This document shows positions 8,629-18,379 of a stretch of DNA of 64,000 nt, piece after piece. This DNA is from Bacteroides ihuae (GTDB lineage: Bacteria > Bacteroidota > Bacteroidia > Bacteroidales > Bacteroidaceae): NCBI RefSeq assembly GCF_900104585.1, contig NZ_FNVX01000005.1, positions 434,001 through 498,000 of the forward strand. Direction: 5' to 3'. The position numbers were made by a program, and so were the translations under genes. Each line of letters opens with the position of its first letter. Within the stretch, counting starts at the first letter, position 1. The notes beneath the pieces are model-generated. The model did no database searches and was not told the DNA's origin. It saw only the letters and a program-made list of their open reading frames with translations.

Positions 8629-8806
8629 TTTACAAATAGCTTTGTTGTCATATACCATATAAGTTCAGCGTGGTGAAGTAGTTAGTTAACCACGGTGAAG
8701 TAGTGAATTAACCGCGGTGAACTAGTTAGTTCAGCAAACCCCGCTCAGAAGGCCTGTAGGGGTAGGTTGAAAATGTTTACATTATACTGATGCAAAGCTT
8801 ATGAAT
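8629..8806 (+). repeat. dispersed intergenic repeat, copy A (~178 bp)
   Basis: Matches 63148-63325 along its whole length in the same orientation: TTTACAAATAG at the left, then CATATAA.TTCAGCGTGGTGAA, several iterations of a ~24-bp motif of type GGTGAA(C/G)TAGTTAGTT, then a conserved right part with CAGCAAACCCC-like and GGCCTGTAG, ending near TATGAAT. The internal units are partly inverted with respect to each other, so the transcript could fold into a cruciform-like structure. No open reading frame. Could be a MITE-like or BIME-like element. Confidence 0.75.
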
Positions 8807-8866
8807 TGTTAGTCGTATTGTTCCTCGGATTTACTTTTCGAATTTGTGATGGAGAATAAAAATAAA

Positions 8867-8899
8867 TGAAAAAGGCTGTACTCGCAAAAGTACAGCCTT
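8867..8899 (-). terminator. terminator of the Fec-like operon
   Basis: Perfect 11-bp stem AAGGCTGTACT / AGTACAGCCTT with a 6-nt loop (8872-8899); on the minus strand it is followed by TTTTTC. It lies ~94 bp after the DUF4249 stop at 8993. Confidence 0.8.
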
Positions 8900-8992
8900 A
8901 ATTTTGGTTCGCTCAAATAGTAAAGTTAAGTCTTGTATATTGATAGTTCTTAAGTTTCCAAAGGGGATACTTGAACTTTTAAAGTCAGAGGA

Positions 8993-9910
8993 CTATTGTG
9001 CCTCTTCTTTCTTGGCTATGCTTGTTGCTTTGGATATGCTGCGAGCTGCAAAATAGCCAATGCCACCTCCTTTGATATTGGTAGTTATGTTGCTTAATGG
9101 CCCCCCAAAGAAAGGGCTTTCTCCATCTTTTTCGTCTTGGCATTGCTTTAGGAAGTTGTAGTATCCTTTATTAATGTTTGATAATTCTAGTTTAACTGCA
9201 TCTCCATCGGTTACAAATACCATTTCGTTATAGTCATCATCGTCAACATACTTACCTCTCTCGGAGTCATCATAGAAATAACCAACTGAAGTACCTTTAA
9301 TATATTGATTATCAAAACTCAAATCGTCAAAAATAATATATTTACTTATTTGATTGTACACGGAATCGTTAATAATATAGCGGCACATATAATAATTATC
9401 TCCAACCGGTTCTTGGGCATAGATGTTAAACGAATAATAGTGGTATTTACCTATCTTTTCATAAGAAATATCCATAGAATCCAGCTCTACTTTAGTCTCC
9501 ATTTTAGCTTCTGCTTCGTATGTGTCAGGAGTGCCATCTTCATTGAAGTCAGTGATTACTTTCAGATAATAAGTTTTTCCTGGTTTTCCGGCTATTTGTG
9601 TGGTTGTACGGTATGTACCTGGTTCATCTGCCACTTCCTGTAATTGATAGATCTCTCCATTATCGGAGGAGATCGTTACTGTGGCATTTGATATTTTAGG
9701 ATTCTTATTTCCTTCAAAATATCCGCTAGAAGCACTGAGATGTATTTCTTGATAAGTCATTTCATCGGTAATTACTCCATAAATTACGAGAACAGGATCT
9801 GCATCATCTGTATCAATATCGATGTTTTCCGTGCAACTGCTAAAGCTGAGGAGGGCGATAATAATAATGGATAATCGTCTGTAATGATTATATATATACT
9901 GGTATGTCAT
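8993..9910 (-). CDS. DUF4249 lipoprotein
   Basis: 305 residues with a lipoprotein signal: hydrophobic stretch then lipobox LSFSSC (Cys ~26). The body has the DUF4249 pattern: DPVLVIYGVITDE, a beta-rich domain with ISNATVTIS and PGKTYYLKV near the middle. In Bacteroidetes DUF4249 proteins are encoded directly after STN-type TonB-dependent receptors and are thought to sit on the cell surface. Here it starts 5 bp after the receptor stop, so it is co-translated or nearly so. Substrate unknown. Last gene of the ECF sigma/FecR/receptor unit. Confidence 0.85.
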   Translation of the reverse strand: MTYQYIYNHYRRLSIIIIALLSFSSCTENIDIDTDDADPVLVIYGVITDEMTYQEIHLSASSGYFEGNKNPKISNATVTISSDNGEIYQLQEVADEPGTYRTTTQIAGKPGKTYYLKVITDFNEDGTPDTYEAEAKMETKVELDSMDISYEKIGKYHYYSFNIYAQEPVGDNYYMCRYIINDSVYNQISKYIIFDDLSFDNQYIKGTSVGYFYDDSERGKYVDDDDYNEMVFVTDGDAVKLELSNINKGYYNFLKQCQDEKDGESPFFGGPLSNITTNIKGGGIGYFAARSISKATSIAKKEEAQ

Positions 9911-9915
9911 TGTTC

Positions 9916-12522
9916 TTAAAATTTAAAATTATAGGTGATAGAAGGCACCATGCTAAATAAATAAGTCATTTTTGCGTTAGGTATTCCGTTGGATGTATTC
10001 TGGTCATAGGTAATAATCCATGGATTTTTTTGTCCGTATGCATTATACAGCGAGAAGTTCCATTCACCTTTCCATTTTTTTCCGGGTTTATGAGACGGTA
10101 CATAATTAGCAGATAAATCCAGACGGTGGTAATCCTTTTTTCGATACTCATTTCTTCCTGAATAGATAGGGAAATACTCGCCATTCACCTCAAATCTTCC
10201 GGTAGGATAGGAGGTAGGATTTCCTGTTGCATAAATCCATGCAGCAGACATGCTCCATTTCTTAGAAAACTCATACGAAGCTGAAATATTTATGCTATGT
10301 GTTTTATCGAAAGGTGAGAGGTAGGTCTTGCCTTTATTTATCTCAGGTATGGTTCTTTCGGAACGCGACAAAGTGTAGTTTATAAATCCGGTGAGGCGGC
10401 CTGTATTCTTCTTCACCATGAACTCTATTCCGTAGGCTTTTCCTTTACCGGATCTTATTTCTCCTTCCAATTTCTCGTTCAGCAACAGATTGGCATGGTC
10501 GGCAAAATCAATAACGTGATTCATTCTCTTGTAGTATACTTCCATAGACACTTCAATGGCATTCTGGTTAAAGTTGCGGAAATATCCTGCCGATATCATA
10601 TCCACTGTTTGTGGTTTTATATTCGTACTGGCGGGAAACCATAAATCAAGCGGTGATCCTGCTGAAGAGTTATTGGCAAGCTGTATGAACTGGGTATTGC
10701 GTGCATAATTGGCTTTAACCGAAGATGTTTCGGATAGTTTATATACCATTCCCACTTTTGGTTCCAATGCATGGTAAGTGTGATAAATTTTACCCGATCC
10801 GTAAAGAGTAGAATCGGAAACCTCATAATTCTTATCGTATTTGTAAACTGTGGCACTACCCATGTTCTGGAATATAGACCAACGCAGACCATATCTTATA
10901 GTGAAATGATCTGTAAGCTTCTGTTCAGCAGAGAGGTAAACTCCATGTTCCAATGCTTTATTTTTCGGCATGCGAAAGTCCTCATAGTCAGGTTGCGTAA
11001 TTAATCCCGGACTAAAATGGTGAAGTGTGCTTGTTGCCCCATAAGTGAGTTTGAGATTATTGTTTATGGTATGGTTCCAATCCCAACGAAGCATCATGTC
11101 TGTAATGCTGGCTTCCCATTTAATCTTTGAATTATCCAGATTGGACTGCAGATTATAATGGTAATTTGTGATATTCGTGCTTAGTTTAAAAAATACGTTT
11201 TCGTTAAATATATGTCCCCAAGTTAATGACCCTACACGATTACCGTAAGAGAATTCTGCCACAGAAGCTGCACCGAACTTATCGTTGCCCATATACATAT
11301 TAAGCGATAATTTATCTTTATTTGAAAGACGATGAGATATTTTTGCATTCAAATCGTAGAAGTAAATAGTGCTCTTGTTGATAGATTCGTCGGATGATGC
11401 TTTTAAAAACAAATCGGCATAACTTCGTCGTCCCCCAACCATCCAGTTGGTGCGTTCACCGATGGAACCTTCTAGCATCAGACGACTGGATATTAATCCG
11501 ATTCCTCCGCTGCCTTTTAATTTATTGGTATATGTATCTTTCAACTGCACGTCGAGTAACGAGGATAAACGGCCACCGTATTTAGCAGGCAAATCGCCTT
11601 TATATAGTTCTACACTCTCTACTACATCATTGTTGAACACAGAAAAGAAACCAAACATGTGCGATGCATTATATACGGTGGAATTATCGAGTACGATTAG
11701 GTTCTGGTCGGCTGACCCACCTCGCACACTATAACCAGATCCGCCTTCGGCAGTAGCTTGTACGCCTGGCAACAACTGTATTGCCTTGATAATGTCTACT
11801 TCTCCCATTAGAGCTGGCATGCGTCTTATTTCGCTAATTGTTAGTTTCTCAACTCCCATATTAGTACGCGTTACATTCTCGTCTTTCTTGTTAGCCAACA
11901 CTACCACTTCTTCTAATTTCGTGTCTGACTTAAGGCTGAAATTGCAGCTGCTAACATCAAGGCTGGCATCTATTTTCTCCGTACCTGTTTTATAGCCAAT
12001 GTAAGACATGCGGAGAGAATACGTACCATTAGGAATGGTAATGCTGAATGCTCCATTCTCATTTGTAGAAGTACCTCTTCCCAATTCCGCAATGTAAATG
12101 TTCACGTTTGCAAGAGGTTCTTTGCTTTCCGCATCTGTGACCACACCGTTGATTTTTACATTTTTTGTTTTCTTGTTTTGCCGAATCACGCTTTTGCTAA
12201 CTTTATGGCTAATAGTAATTTGTCTGCCTACTATTTTATAATCTAGAGGAGTTTGTTCCAATACTTCATCTAAAATCTTCTTCAAAGGCTTATCTGTAGC
12301 AGAGATACTTACTTTTTGGCTTAGTTCTGTTTTTACATCATCCGAAAAAAAGAATACATAGTCGCTTTTCTTCTCCAGCTCAGTAAATAGTTGAATAATA
12401 GTAGTTTCTTTTCTTTGGATAGATAGTTTATTATTTTGTGCCAATAACTCTGTAAAAGTCATAGTGAATAATAAAGCTAGATAATAGTTCCTTTTGTTTT
12501 TGAATAGCTTAATAAATTTCAT
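9916..12522 (-). CDS. TonB-dependent receptor with STN domain (FecA-like)
   Basis: 868 residues. Signal peptide to about LLAQ (~29); secretin/TonB N-terminal (STN) domain ~32-105 (TIIQLFTELEKKSDYVFFF; VSISATDKPLKKILDEVLEQ); carboxypeptidase-like regulatory domain ~122-208 (NGVVTDAESKEPLANVNI); plug ~215-330 with SVRGGSADQNLIVLD; then the 22-stranded barrel ending in F (SITYNFKF). The STN domain normally signals to a FecR-type anti-sigma factor, and the FecR and ECF sigma genes lie directly upstream on the same strand. It imports an unknown ligand, together with the DUF4249 lipoprotein. Confidence 0.92.
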   Translation of the reverse strand: MKFIKLFKNKRNYYLALLFTMTFTELLAQNNKLSIQRKETTIIQLFTELEKKSDYVFFFSDDVKTELSQKVSISATDKPLKKILDEVLEQTPLDYKIVGRQITISHKVSKSVIRQNKKTKNVKINGVVTDAESKEPLANVNIYIAELGRGTSTNENGAFSITIPNGTYSLRMSYIGYKTGTEKIDASLDVSSCNFSLKSDTKLEEVVVLANKKDENVTRTNMGVEKLTISEIRRMPALMGEVDIIKAIQLLPGVQATAEGGSGYSVRGGSADQNLIVLDNSTVYNASHMFGFFSVFNNDVVESVELYKGDLPAKYGGRLSSLLDVQLKDTYTNKLKGSGGIGLISSRLMLEGSIGERTNWMVGGRRSYADLFLKASSDESINKSTIYFYDLNAKISHRLSNKDKLSLNMYMGNDKFGAASVAEFSYGNRVGSLTWGHIFNENVFFKLSTNITNYHYNLQSNLDNSKIKWEASITDMMLRWDWNHTINNNLKLTYGATSTLHHFSPGLITQPDYEDFRMPKNKALEHGVYLSAEQKLTDHFTIRYGLRWSIFQNMGSATVYKYDKNYEVSDSTLYGSGKIYHTYHALEPKVGMVYKLSETSSVKANYARNTQFIQLANNSSAGSPLDLWFPASTNIKPQTVDMISAGYFRNFNQNAIEVSMEVYYKRMNHVIDFADHANLLLNEKLEGEIRSGKGKAYGIEFMVKKNTGRLTGFINYTLSRSERTIPEINKGKTYLSPFDKTHSINISASYEFSKKWSMSAAWIYATGNPTSYPTGRFEVNGEYFPIYSGRNEYRKKDYHRLDLSANYVPSHKPGKKWKGEWNFSLYNAYGQKNPWIITYDQNTSNGIPNAKMTYLFSMVPSITYNFKF

Positions 12523-12583
12523 ATATTTGTATTTAGTACATTAAAATATTCGCAGCAGTTTTTATGGCTACGGATTTTTTCAG

Positions 12584-12613
12584 AGCCGGATAATACACCC
12601 TTATTATCCGGCT
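12584..12613. repeat. hairpin between fecR-like and receptor genes
   Basis: Perfect 12-bp inverted repeat AGCCGGATAATA / TATTATCCGGCT with a 6-nt loop. The T-run follows only on the plus strand, so for the minus-strand operon it may act as a partial attenuator or RNA-processing/stability hairpin between fecR and the receptor. Confidence 0.65.
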
Positions 12614-12659
12614 TTTTATAATTTATAAGTCTAGTTTTATCTCATATTCTGAACAGATT

Positions 12660-13820
12660 TTAATTAGTTAAACATATCTTTATCTGATTATTCTTTTTTT
12701 CTATTTTTACGGGCATAGTCGATTGAATACAATCGAGTACGTCATCTATGTTGTTCGTGAGTATTAGTTTTCCGTTACATTTCAGAATGTCAGTTTCCGG
12801 AGAACTCTTTATCTTGACATCATAATACCTCTCCAGATAGTGTAAAACCTGATTTAGCGGATAGCTTGATAGACTAAGAATACCATCTTTCCAGCTAATG
12901 TAATCGTAGGCATCCACTTCACTGGCTGTGATATTATTCTGTGTGATGGTAGCCATCTGGTTGGGGCTGAGAGTTAGTGAATGTTTGCTTCCTGAATTAA
13001 CCTTAACACTTCCTTCCAGCAGTACTACTTGCTTATATACATCTCCTCGATAAGCTGAAATATTGAATTTGGTTCCTAACACTTCTACTGAGAAATTATC
13101 TCCATTTACGGTAAATGGTCGTGTCCGATCTTTAGCTACTTCCAGATAAGCCTCTCCGGATAAGTTTATTTGTCGGTTGTTATTAGCAAACATTGTAGGA
13201 AATTCTATTTCGGAACCCGAATTAATCCACACCTTTGTTCCATCAGCCATCAATAAGGTAGATCGTTTTCCTTTGGGAACAATCAGACGATTTATCTTTT
13301 GAGCGCTTTTAATCGGAGATAATTCCTTGTTGCCATTTTTTATAAGTATCGTGCCATCCACCTTGTATTCAATGATTGCATTTTGAGGTAGAATTGTGAT
13401 ATCATCATCTGTGATTAATTGAATATCCTTGCATGCTTGGGCAACCGTCTCGTCTATTCTATTATCTGAAATGAGAAGATTCTGCAACATAAATACAGCA
13501 CAGATTAGGCAGGCAGCAGCGGCCACATAAATGCTATAGCGTATAGTTAATCGTCTTTTCTCTCTGGCTATTCTCTTTTTCAGTTTGAGAACCTCCATCT
13601 TTTCTTCTTCCAGAGATAGTTTGGTATTGTTTAGCTTTACTGATTGCAAAATTTCAATAGCACGGTTTATTTCAGGTTTCATCTCTGGATGATCCTTCTG
13701 AAAATCATTCCAGAACTTGTTGTTGGCGCTATTCGGTGATAATCGCCAGCTGATAAAGCCTCTGTTCTTGGAAAAATCCACCGCTTTGTATTTTGTATAA
13801 TCTTCTTCTGTTGTGTGCAT
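12660..13820 (-). CDS. FecR-family anti-sigma factor
   Basis: 386 residues. Cytosolic N-terminal part (~1-95), one membrane segment ~96-112 (YSIYVAAAACLICAVFML), periplasmic FecR domain ~175-270 (RLIVPKGKRSTLLMADGTKVWINSGSEIEFP; GEAYLEVAKD RTRPF) and a DUF4974 C-terminus (YPLNQVLHYLERYYDVKI). It holds the ECF sigma factor and is relieved by the STN domain of the cognate receptor. It lies between the sigma gene (194 bp upstream) and the receptor gene. Confidence 0.93.
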   Translation of the reverse strand: MHTTEEDYTKYKAVDFSKNRGFISWRLSPNSANNKFWNDFQKDHPEMKPEINRAIEILQSVKLNNTKLSLEEEKMEVLKLKKRIAREKRRLTIRYSIYVAAAACLICAVFMLQNLLISDNRIDETVAQACKDIQLITDDDITILPQNAIIEYKVDGTILIKNGNKELSPIKSAQKINRLIVPKGKRSTLLMADGTKVWINSGSEIEFPTMFANNNRQINLSGEAYLEVAKDRTRPFTVNGDNFSVEVLGTKFNISAYRGDVYKQVVLLEGSVKVNSGSKHSLTLSPNQMATITQNNITASEVDAYDYISWKDGILSLSSYPLNQVLHYLERYYDVKIKSSPETDILKCNGKLILTNNIDDVLDCIQSTMPVKIEKKNNQIKICLTN

Positions 13821-14013
13821 AAATACTCTTTTTGCTTATATAGACGATAACTTTCTAAAAACGTTCCCATTTTAAAAGAAAAAACTAATTATTTTAGAAA
13901 GAATATTTAAAAAAGTTCTATTTCTTTCAGTTTTGGCTATTAAAAAAGAGATAAAAAATAGGTAGGAGAGTATATAATAAGGATAGGATAGTTCTGTTAA
14001 GCCTGTTTGCAGA

Positions 14014-14607
14014 CTACTTTATAATTCTGGATAAGCAAAGGAAAAGTACTAATGATATTTCCTCAGTTCGAATACGTGCAATAGCTCTGCAAATAAGTTT
14101 TCGAGCTGCGGGAGCAGTCATGTCAAGTATTTCAGCGATTTCTTCGTACTCCATCTCTTCAATAAATCGAAGATATACAGCTTCACGTTGGCGACCTGTA
14201 AGTAGATTTAGATATTGTTGTATTTGTTGTTCAATAGTTTCTCTTTCCTCTTCGGCGATCATACTGTCTAGTACCGTAGGGACTACCGAAAACTCTAGTT
14301 CAGTTAGCCCAGTAGTCTTTATATTACTCTTTTGTAGGTCTATAATTCTGTTTTTTAATGCTCTTATTAAATATGACTTAGGATTTGTAGCTCCTTCAAA
14401 AGCTTTTCGGTTGCAGTAGAGCTTATAAAACACATCTTGAATGGCGTCTTTTAAGGTCTCTCTGTCAATTCCCCAGCCTATCCCATAAGCCATCAATTGA
14501 TTAACATAATGGCGATAGAGCAGCGTAAAATCTTTATCATTTCCTTTTAGAAAGCGATTTAGTAGAAGTTGTTCATCATCAAGTGATAGCTTTGCAGTTG
14601 TTGACAT
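14014..14607 (-). CDS. ECF RNA polymerase sigma-70 factor
   Basis: 197 residues. Region 2 spans ~14-85 (FTLLYRHYVNQLMAYG; LKDAIQDVFYKLYCNR) and region 4 spans ~125-180 (LTGRQREAVYLRFIEEMEYEEIAEILDM; ARKLICRAIARIR). This is the Bacteroidetes FecI-like ECF group that works with FecR and an STN receptor, all encoded next to it. It probably drives its own unit, including the receptor and the DUF4249 lipoprotein. Confidence 0.92.
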   Translation of the reverse strand: MSTTAKLSLDDEQLLLNRFLKGNDKDFTLLYRHYVNQLMAYGIGWGIDRETLKDAIQDVFYKLYCNRKAFEGATNPKSYLIRALKNRIIDLQKSNIKTTGLTELEFSVVPTVLDSMIAEEERETIEQQIQQYLNLLTGRQREAVYLRFIEEMEYEEIAEILDMTAPAARKLICRAIARIRTEEISLVLFLCLSRIIK

Positions 14608-14769
14608 GCAGATGTGTAGATTGTTGTATTTTGTCGCAAATATATCACAACTCCGCTAATTTTAGCCGTTATTTGTTTTTTTTAACGCTACAATCTTTAG
14701 GGATTTGCATATTTGTCCAGATGGCTACTAGGCTTTGATGTTGGGCTTATGCCAATGATGTAAGGGTAC

Positions 14770-15408
14770 TTAAATAAATTTAATTTTGCTTTTATCTCTT
14801 GCCTTAGCCTCAGGCCATTCATTTTTATATCCTAGGGTAATCGTGTAAAGTGGTTTATAATTAGGGGGTAGATTAAGCTGAGCAACCAATTCTTTTGCAT
14901 CCGATGTATTGAGGTATGCTATCACTCCTCCTACAACACAAGTCCCAATATCCATAGATTCGGCAGCGAGCAAAATGTTTTGTCCAAGTAAGCCACAATC
15001 TACTTCGCTATAATCGTTTTTTGTATCATTGGCTATAACGATAACTGTAGGAGCACCATGAAAAACGCTAAAACCTGCATTTTGGGATTTGGCAGCATTA
15101 CCTTCCATCTTTTTGTTACTGGCGTATTTTATAAAACCTTCATTAATCTCATTGATTAATTCGGTCTTTTGTATCACTCGAATTTCCCATGATTGTTTGT
15201 TTAGCGCACTTGGGGCATTGATTGCGCATTGCAAGATGGTATCGAGTTGTTCAGATCTGATTTGATCTGTTTTATAAGAACGAATACTTCTACGATTTAG
15301 AATGTTTTCTACTGTTTGGTTCTTACTGTCCATTATTATTGTTTTGGTTTGAAACTTGCAAGATGTCATTGAAATGGCAAACAATGCGATGATATAAATT
15401 CTTTTCAT
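14770..15408 (-). CDS. nitroreductase-family lipoprotein
   Basis: 212 residues. Nitroreductase fold from ~30: NILNRRSIRSYK is the FMN-phosphate motif, APSALNKQSW the second flavin motif, and DCGLLGQNILLAAESMDIGTC / TITLGYKNEWP the C-terminal core. The N-terminus is MKRIYIIALFAISMTSC, a lipoprotein signal with lipobox SMTSC, so the enzyme is predicted to be exported and lipid-anchored, which is odd for an FMN/NAD(P)H enzyme. It begins 3 bp after the stop of the upstream 175-residue gene, so the two form an operon. Substrate unknown. Confidence 0.85.
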   Translation of the reverse strand: MKRIYIIALFAISMTSCKFQTKTIIMDSKNQTVENILNRRSIRSYKTDQIRSEQLDTILQCAINAPSALNKQSWEIRVIQKTELINEINEGFIKYASNKKMEGNAAKSQNAGFSVFHGAPTVIVIANDTKNDYSEVDCGLLGQNILLAAESMDIGTCVVGGVIAYLNTSDAKELVAQLNLPPNYKPLYTITLGYKNEWPEAKARDKSKIKFI

Positions 15409-15411
15409 GTA

Positions 15412-15939
15412 CTAATTAATTATATTAATCTTTTCGAAATTTAAGTGGTGCATAATCTCTCTCAGTATGAGTAAAGAAGAGGCAAACGAACTATTGGCAG
15501 GTAAGGTATCCAAGCTAGCTGGCCTACCCGATATGATAAGGGCTAGTCGACTGAAAACATCTTCCATATTTTCGATGGTTAGTATTCTCTGTTCTCCCCA
15601 TTCTGTCGTTTTAGTCTGCAAAGCAATCGTTTCTATTATAGGGGATAAAGTATAGAGAGGTGATTTCTCGGGCAGAAGCTTTCCAACAGATGAGATCTCT
15701 TCTTCAATTAGATTAATGGCATGCTCTATTTCTTCAGGTGTAGGAGGGTTGTGTTTAAAAAACTCTTCAGCAGTTTTCTTTGAACCAAAAGGAAATATCC
15801 ATGTATTTTTAGGCTCTTCAGGTAAACGGCCTGTAGTGATAATTGTGTACTCGTCTGTGATGTGCAATATCGACACGATTTCATCATGAGGTACACTGGC
15901 TCTTATCTTTTGATAAATTTGTATAGCTAATTCGTTCAT
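15412..15939 (-). CDS. uncharacterised protein, 175 aa
   Basis: Family not recognised. Soluble, no signal or membrane segment. Features: an alpha/beta N-terminal part (IYQKIRASVPHDEIVSILHITDEYTII), an acidic helix around PTPEEIEHAINLIEEEI, and a C-terminal helical stretch with SRLALIISGRPASLDTLPAN. Its stop is 3 bp before the start of the nitroreductase lipoprotein gene, so they are co-transcribed. No catalytic motif is visible. Confidence 0.65.
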   Translation of the reverse strand: MNELAIQIYQKIRASVPHDEIVSILHITDEYTIITTGRLPEEPKNTWIFPFGSKKTAEEFFKHNPPTPEEIEHAINLIEEEISSVGKLLPEKSPLYTLSPIIETIALQTKTTEWGEQRILTIENMEDVFSRLALIISGRPASLDTLPANSSFASSLLILREIMHHLNFEKINIIN

Positions 15940-16212
15940 TTTAATTTTTGTTGATTTGCATACTTCTTGTTATTCTATCATTCCATATATTTATGATGAC
16001 AAGAATTATGTCTCTCTAAAATTTTCTTTTTCAAAAATACAGATTTTATTTTTCATCGTACTATAATTACTCTATAATTACTCTCACGATAAACTTATTT
16101 TAGCATATCTTGTTTGTGTATTAACGAACAAAGGACGTGGATGAAGCGTTCTGATCACAAAAGTTCTGTTACCCTGAATCTTTGATTTGGGTAAAATAAA
16201 AAAAGGATAATT

Positions 16213-17208
16213 ATGAATAAACAAATTCTATTCAAATCAAGACCGATCGGAATGGTTGGTAGAGAACATTTTGAAACGATTGAGGCCTCATTGCCTAACT
16301 CGTTGAATGAAGGAGAATTATTACTAAAAGCTCTTTTCGTATCGGTAGATCCTTACATGAGAGGTAGAATGAGTGCTTCAAAATCTTATGTTCAGCCCTA
16401 TGAAGTGGGCAAGCCTATCTCTGGGGGAGTTGTTGCGAAAGTGTTGGAAAGCAAACATGCTGATTTTAAATCGGGAGATGTTGTGCTCGGAAATCTAACA
16501 TGGACGGAGCAGCAGGCGGTAGATGGTAGTACTGTTACAAAATTACAGCAAGGTTTGGCTCCATTGAGCTATTATTTAGGTATCTTGGGGATGCCCGGGC
16601 TTACTGCTTATTGTGGACTAACGTATATCGGTGAACCTAAATCTGGAGAAACAGTTGTTATTTCAGGTGCTGCAGGAGCTGTAGGTGTAGTAGTAGGACA
16701 GATTGCTAAAATTAAAGGTTGTCGCGTAGTGGGTATTGCTGGCACTGATAGTAAGGCTGCGTATCTGAAAGATGAACTTCATTTTGATGAGGTTATCAAC
16801 TATCATACTGAAGATATATCAGCAGAAATAGCCAAAGCTTGTCCAGATGGAGTAGATGTATACTATGATAATGTGGGTGGGGAAATATCGGATGCTGTGC
16901 TACAGCATATTAATAAATTTGCACGAATTATTGTGTGTGGACAGATCTCCATGTATAATAGCACCGAAGCCCCTATAGGGCCACGTCCACAAGTAGCGTT
17001 AGTCAAGAATAGCGCGCTAATGAAGGGATTCATTGTAAGTGACTTCTCTGAACATTTTCCTGAGGCTGTAAAGCAACTTACTGAATGGATTGGCGGGGGA
17101 AAATTACAGTATCAAGAAACGATAATGAAAGGTTTTGATGCCTTGCCAGATGCTTTTATTGGTCTCTTTAGCGGCGAAAATACAGGAAAACTTTTAGTGG
17201 AGATTTAA
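16213..17208 (+). CDS. NADP-dependent oxidoreductase, MDR superfamily (CurA/LTB4DH-like)
   Basis: 331 residues, a zinc-free medium-chain reductase. VSVDPYMRGRM near residue 47 is the hallmark of the leukotriene B4 dehydrogenase/curcumin reductase group, VISGAAGAVGVVVGQIAK (~148-165) is the NADP-binding Rossmann loop, and YYDNVGGEISDAVL follows. These enzymes reduce the C=C bond of enones and other alpha,beta-unsaturated carbonyls. The gene is 43 bp upstream of an old yellow enzyme gene on the same strand, with matching chemistry, so the pair is probably an operon. Confidence 0.9.
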   Translation: MNKQILFKSRPIGMVGREHFETIEASLPNSLNEGELLLKALFVSVDPYMRGRMSASKSYVQPYEVGKPISGGVVAKVLESKHADFKSGDVVLGNLTWTEQQAVDGSTVTKLQQGLAPLSYYLGILGMPGLTAYCGLTYIGEPKSGETVVISGAAGAVGVVVGQIAKIKGCRVVGIAGTDSKAAYLKDELHFDEVINYHTEDISAEIAKACPDGVDVYYDNVGGEISDAVLQHINKFARIIVCGQISMYNSTEAPIGPRPQVALVKNSALMKGFIVSDFSEHFPEAVKQLTEWIGGGKLQYQETIMKGFDALPDAFIGLFSGENTGKLLVEI

Positions 17209-17251
17209 ATGAACTAGAGCGTTACTGACAAAATATAAAGAATTTAAATAT

Positions 17252-18379
17252 ATGAATAAGAAGTATAGTAAAGTATTATCTCCGTTTACATTTCCTGTTT
17301 CGGGGGTTACTGTGGATAGTAGAGTAGTGATGGCTCCGATGACGACTTTTTCGGGAAATGAAGACGGAACGGTGTCGGATGGCGAAATAGCTTATTATAA
17401 GGAACGTAATAAAGGCGCGAACTTGTTGCTAACGGCATGTGCCTATGTTCTTCCTCAGGGGAAGGGTTTTCATGGACAGATTGGTGTTCATTCTGATGAA
17501 ATGATTCCCAGTCTAAAAAGAATAGCGGATAGTTTAAAAGAAAATGGCGGTAAGGCTGTATTGCAGATTCATCATGGTGGAAGAATGTGTCCTCCTGAGG
17601 AATTACCCGATGGACAAAGCGTGAGTGCGAGTGCTGTGGCTGCTTTAAGAGATGGAGCTCAGATGCCTCGTGAGATGACTGAAGCGGAAATTAAAGAAAC
17701 TATTTTTGCTTATGGTGAAGCTACTCGTAGAGCGGCGGAAGCAGGATTTGACGGCGTGGAGATACATGGTGCGAATACGTATCTTATCCAGCAGTTTTTC
17801 TCTCCACACTCAAATCGTCGTATGGACAAATGGGGAGGTAGTTTGAAAAAGCGTATGTCATTCCCCTTGGCTGTAGTTGATGCAGTGAAAGCGACTGTAC
17901 AAAGAAATGCCAAGCACCCGTTCATTGTAGGCTATCGTATTTCTCCTGAAGAAGTGGAGAATCCCGGCATAACTTTTCAGGATACATTAGCGCTGGTTGA
18001 GGCTTTGGCCGCAAAAGGACTTGATTATCTGCATGTATCTACTATGAACTTTTGGGCTGGGTCTATACGAGATGAAAGAGATACAGAATCTCGTACCAAA
18101 CTTATTTGTGAGAAAGTAGGCAATAAGCTTCCGATTATTGGAGTGGGATCTATCAGTTCTCCAGAGCAAGCAGAAGATGTACTGGAAACAGGTGTTTCTT
18201 TGGTGGCTTTGGGGCGAGAATTGCTCATTGAACCTCATTGGCTGGAGAAGATAAAAGCAGACGAGGTAGAACAAATAGAGAAAGCATTGGATGTACACAA
18301 CCAAGAAGGATTGAAAATTCCAACTCCGATGTGGACTAGTTTGCTAAGCCGCACAGGATGGCTTCCAATCAAGGAATAA
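17252..18379 (+). CDS. NADH:flavin oxidoreductase, old yellow enzyme family
   Basis: 375 residues, a single TIM-barrel FMN domain. MAPMTTF near residue 28, LQIHHGGRMC near 102 and the FDGVEIHGANTYLIQQFFSPHSNRR segment near 170 are family signatures (His/Asn pair binding the substrate carbonyl). Too short for the Fe-S 2,4-dienoyl-CoA reductase form. It reduces activated C=C bonds and some nitro esters. Follows the MDR reductase gene closely. Its last 11 bp overlap the 3' end of the convergent nitroreductase gene. Confidence 0.9.
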   Translation: MNKKYSKVLSPFTFPVSGVTVDSRVVMAPMTTFSGNEDGTVSDGEIAYYKERNKGANLLLTACAYVLPQGKGFHGQIGVHSDEMIPSLKRIADSLKENGGKAVLQIHHGGRMCPPEELPDGQSVSASAVAALRDGAQMPREMTEAEIKETIFAYGEATRRAAEAGFDGVEIHGANTYLIQQFFSPHSNRRMDKWGGSLKKRMSFPLAVVDAVKATVQRNAKHPFIVGYRISPEEVENPGITFQDTLALVEALAAKGLDYLHVSTMNFWAGSIRDERDTESRTKLICEKVGNKLPIIGVGSISSPEQAEDVLETGVSLVALGRELLIEPHWLEKIKADEVEQIEKALDVHNQEGLKIPTPMWTSLLSRTGWLPIKE

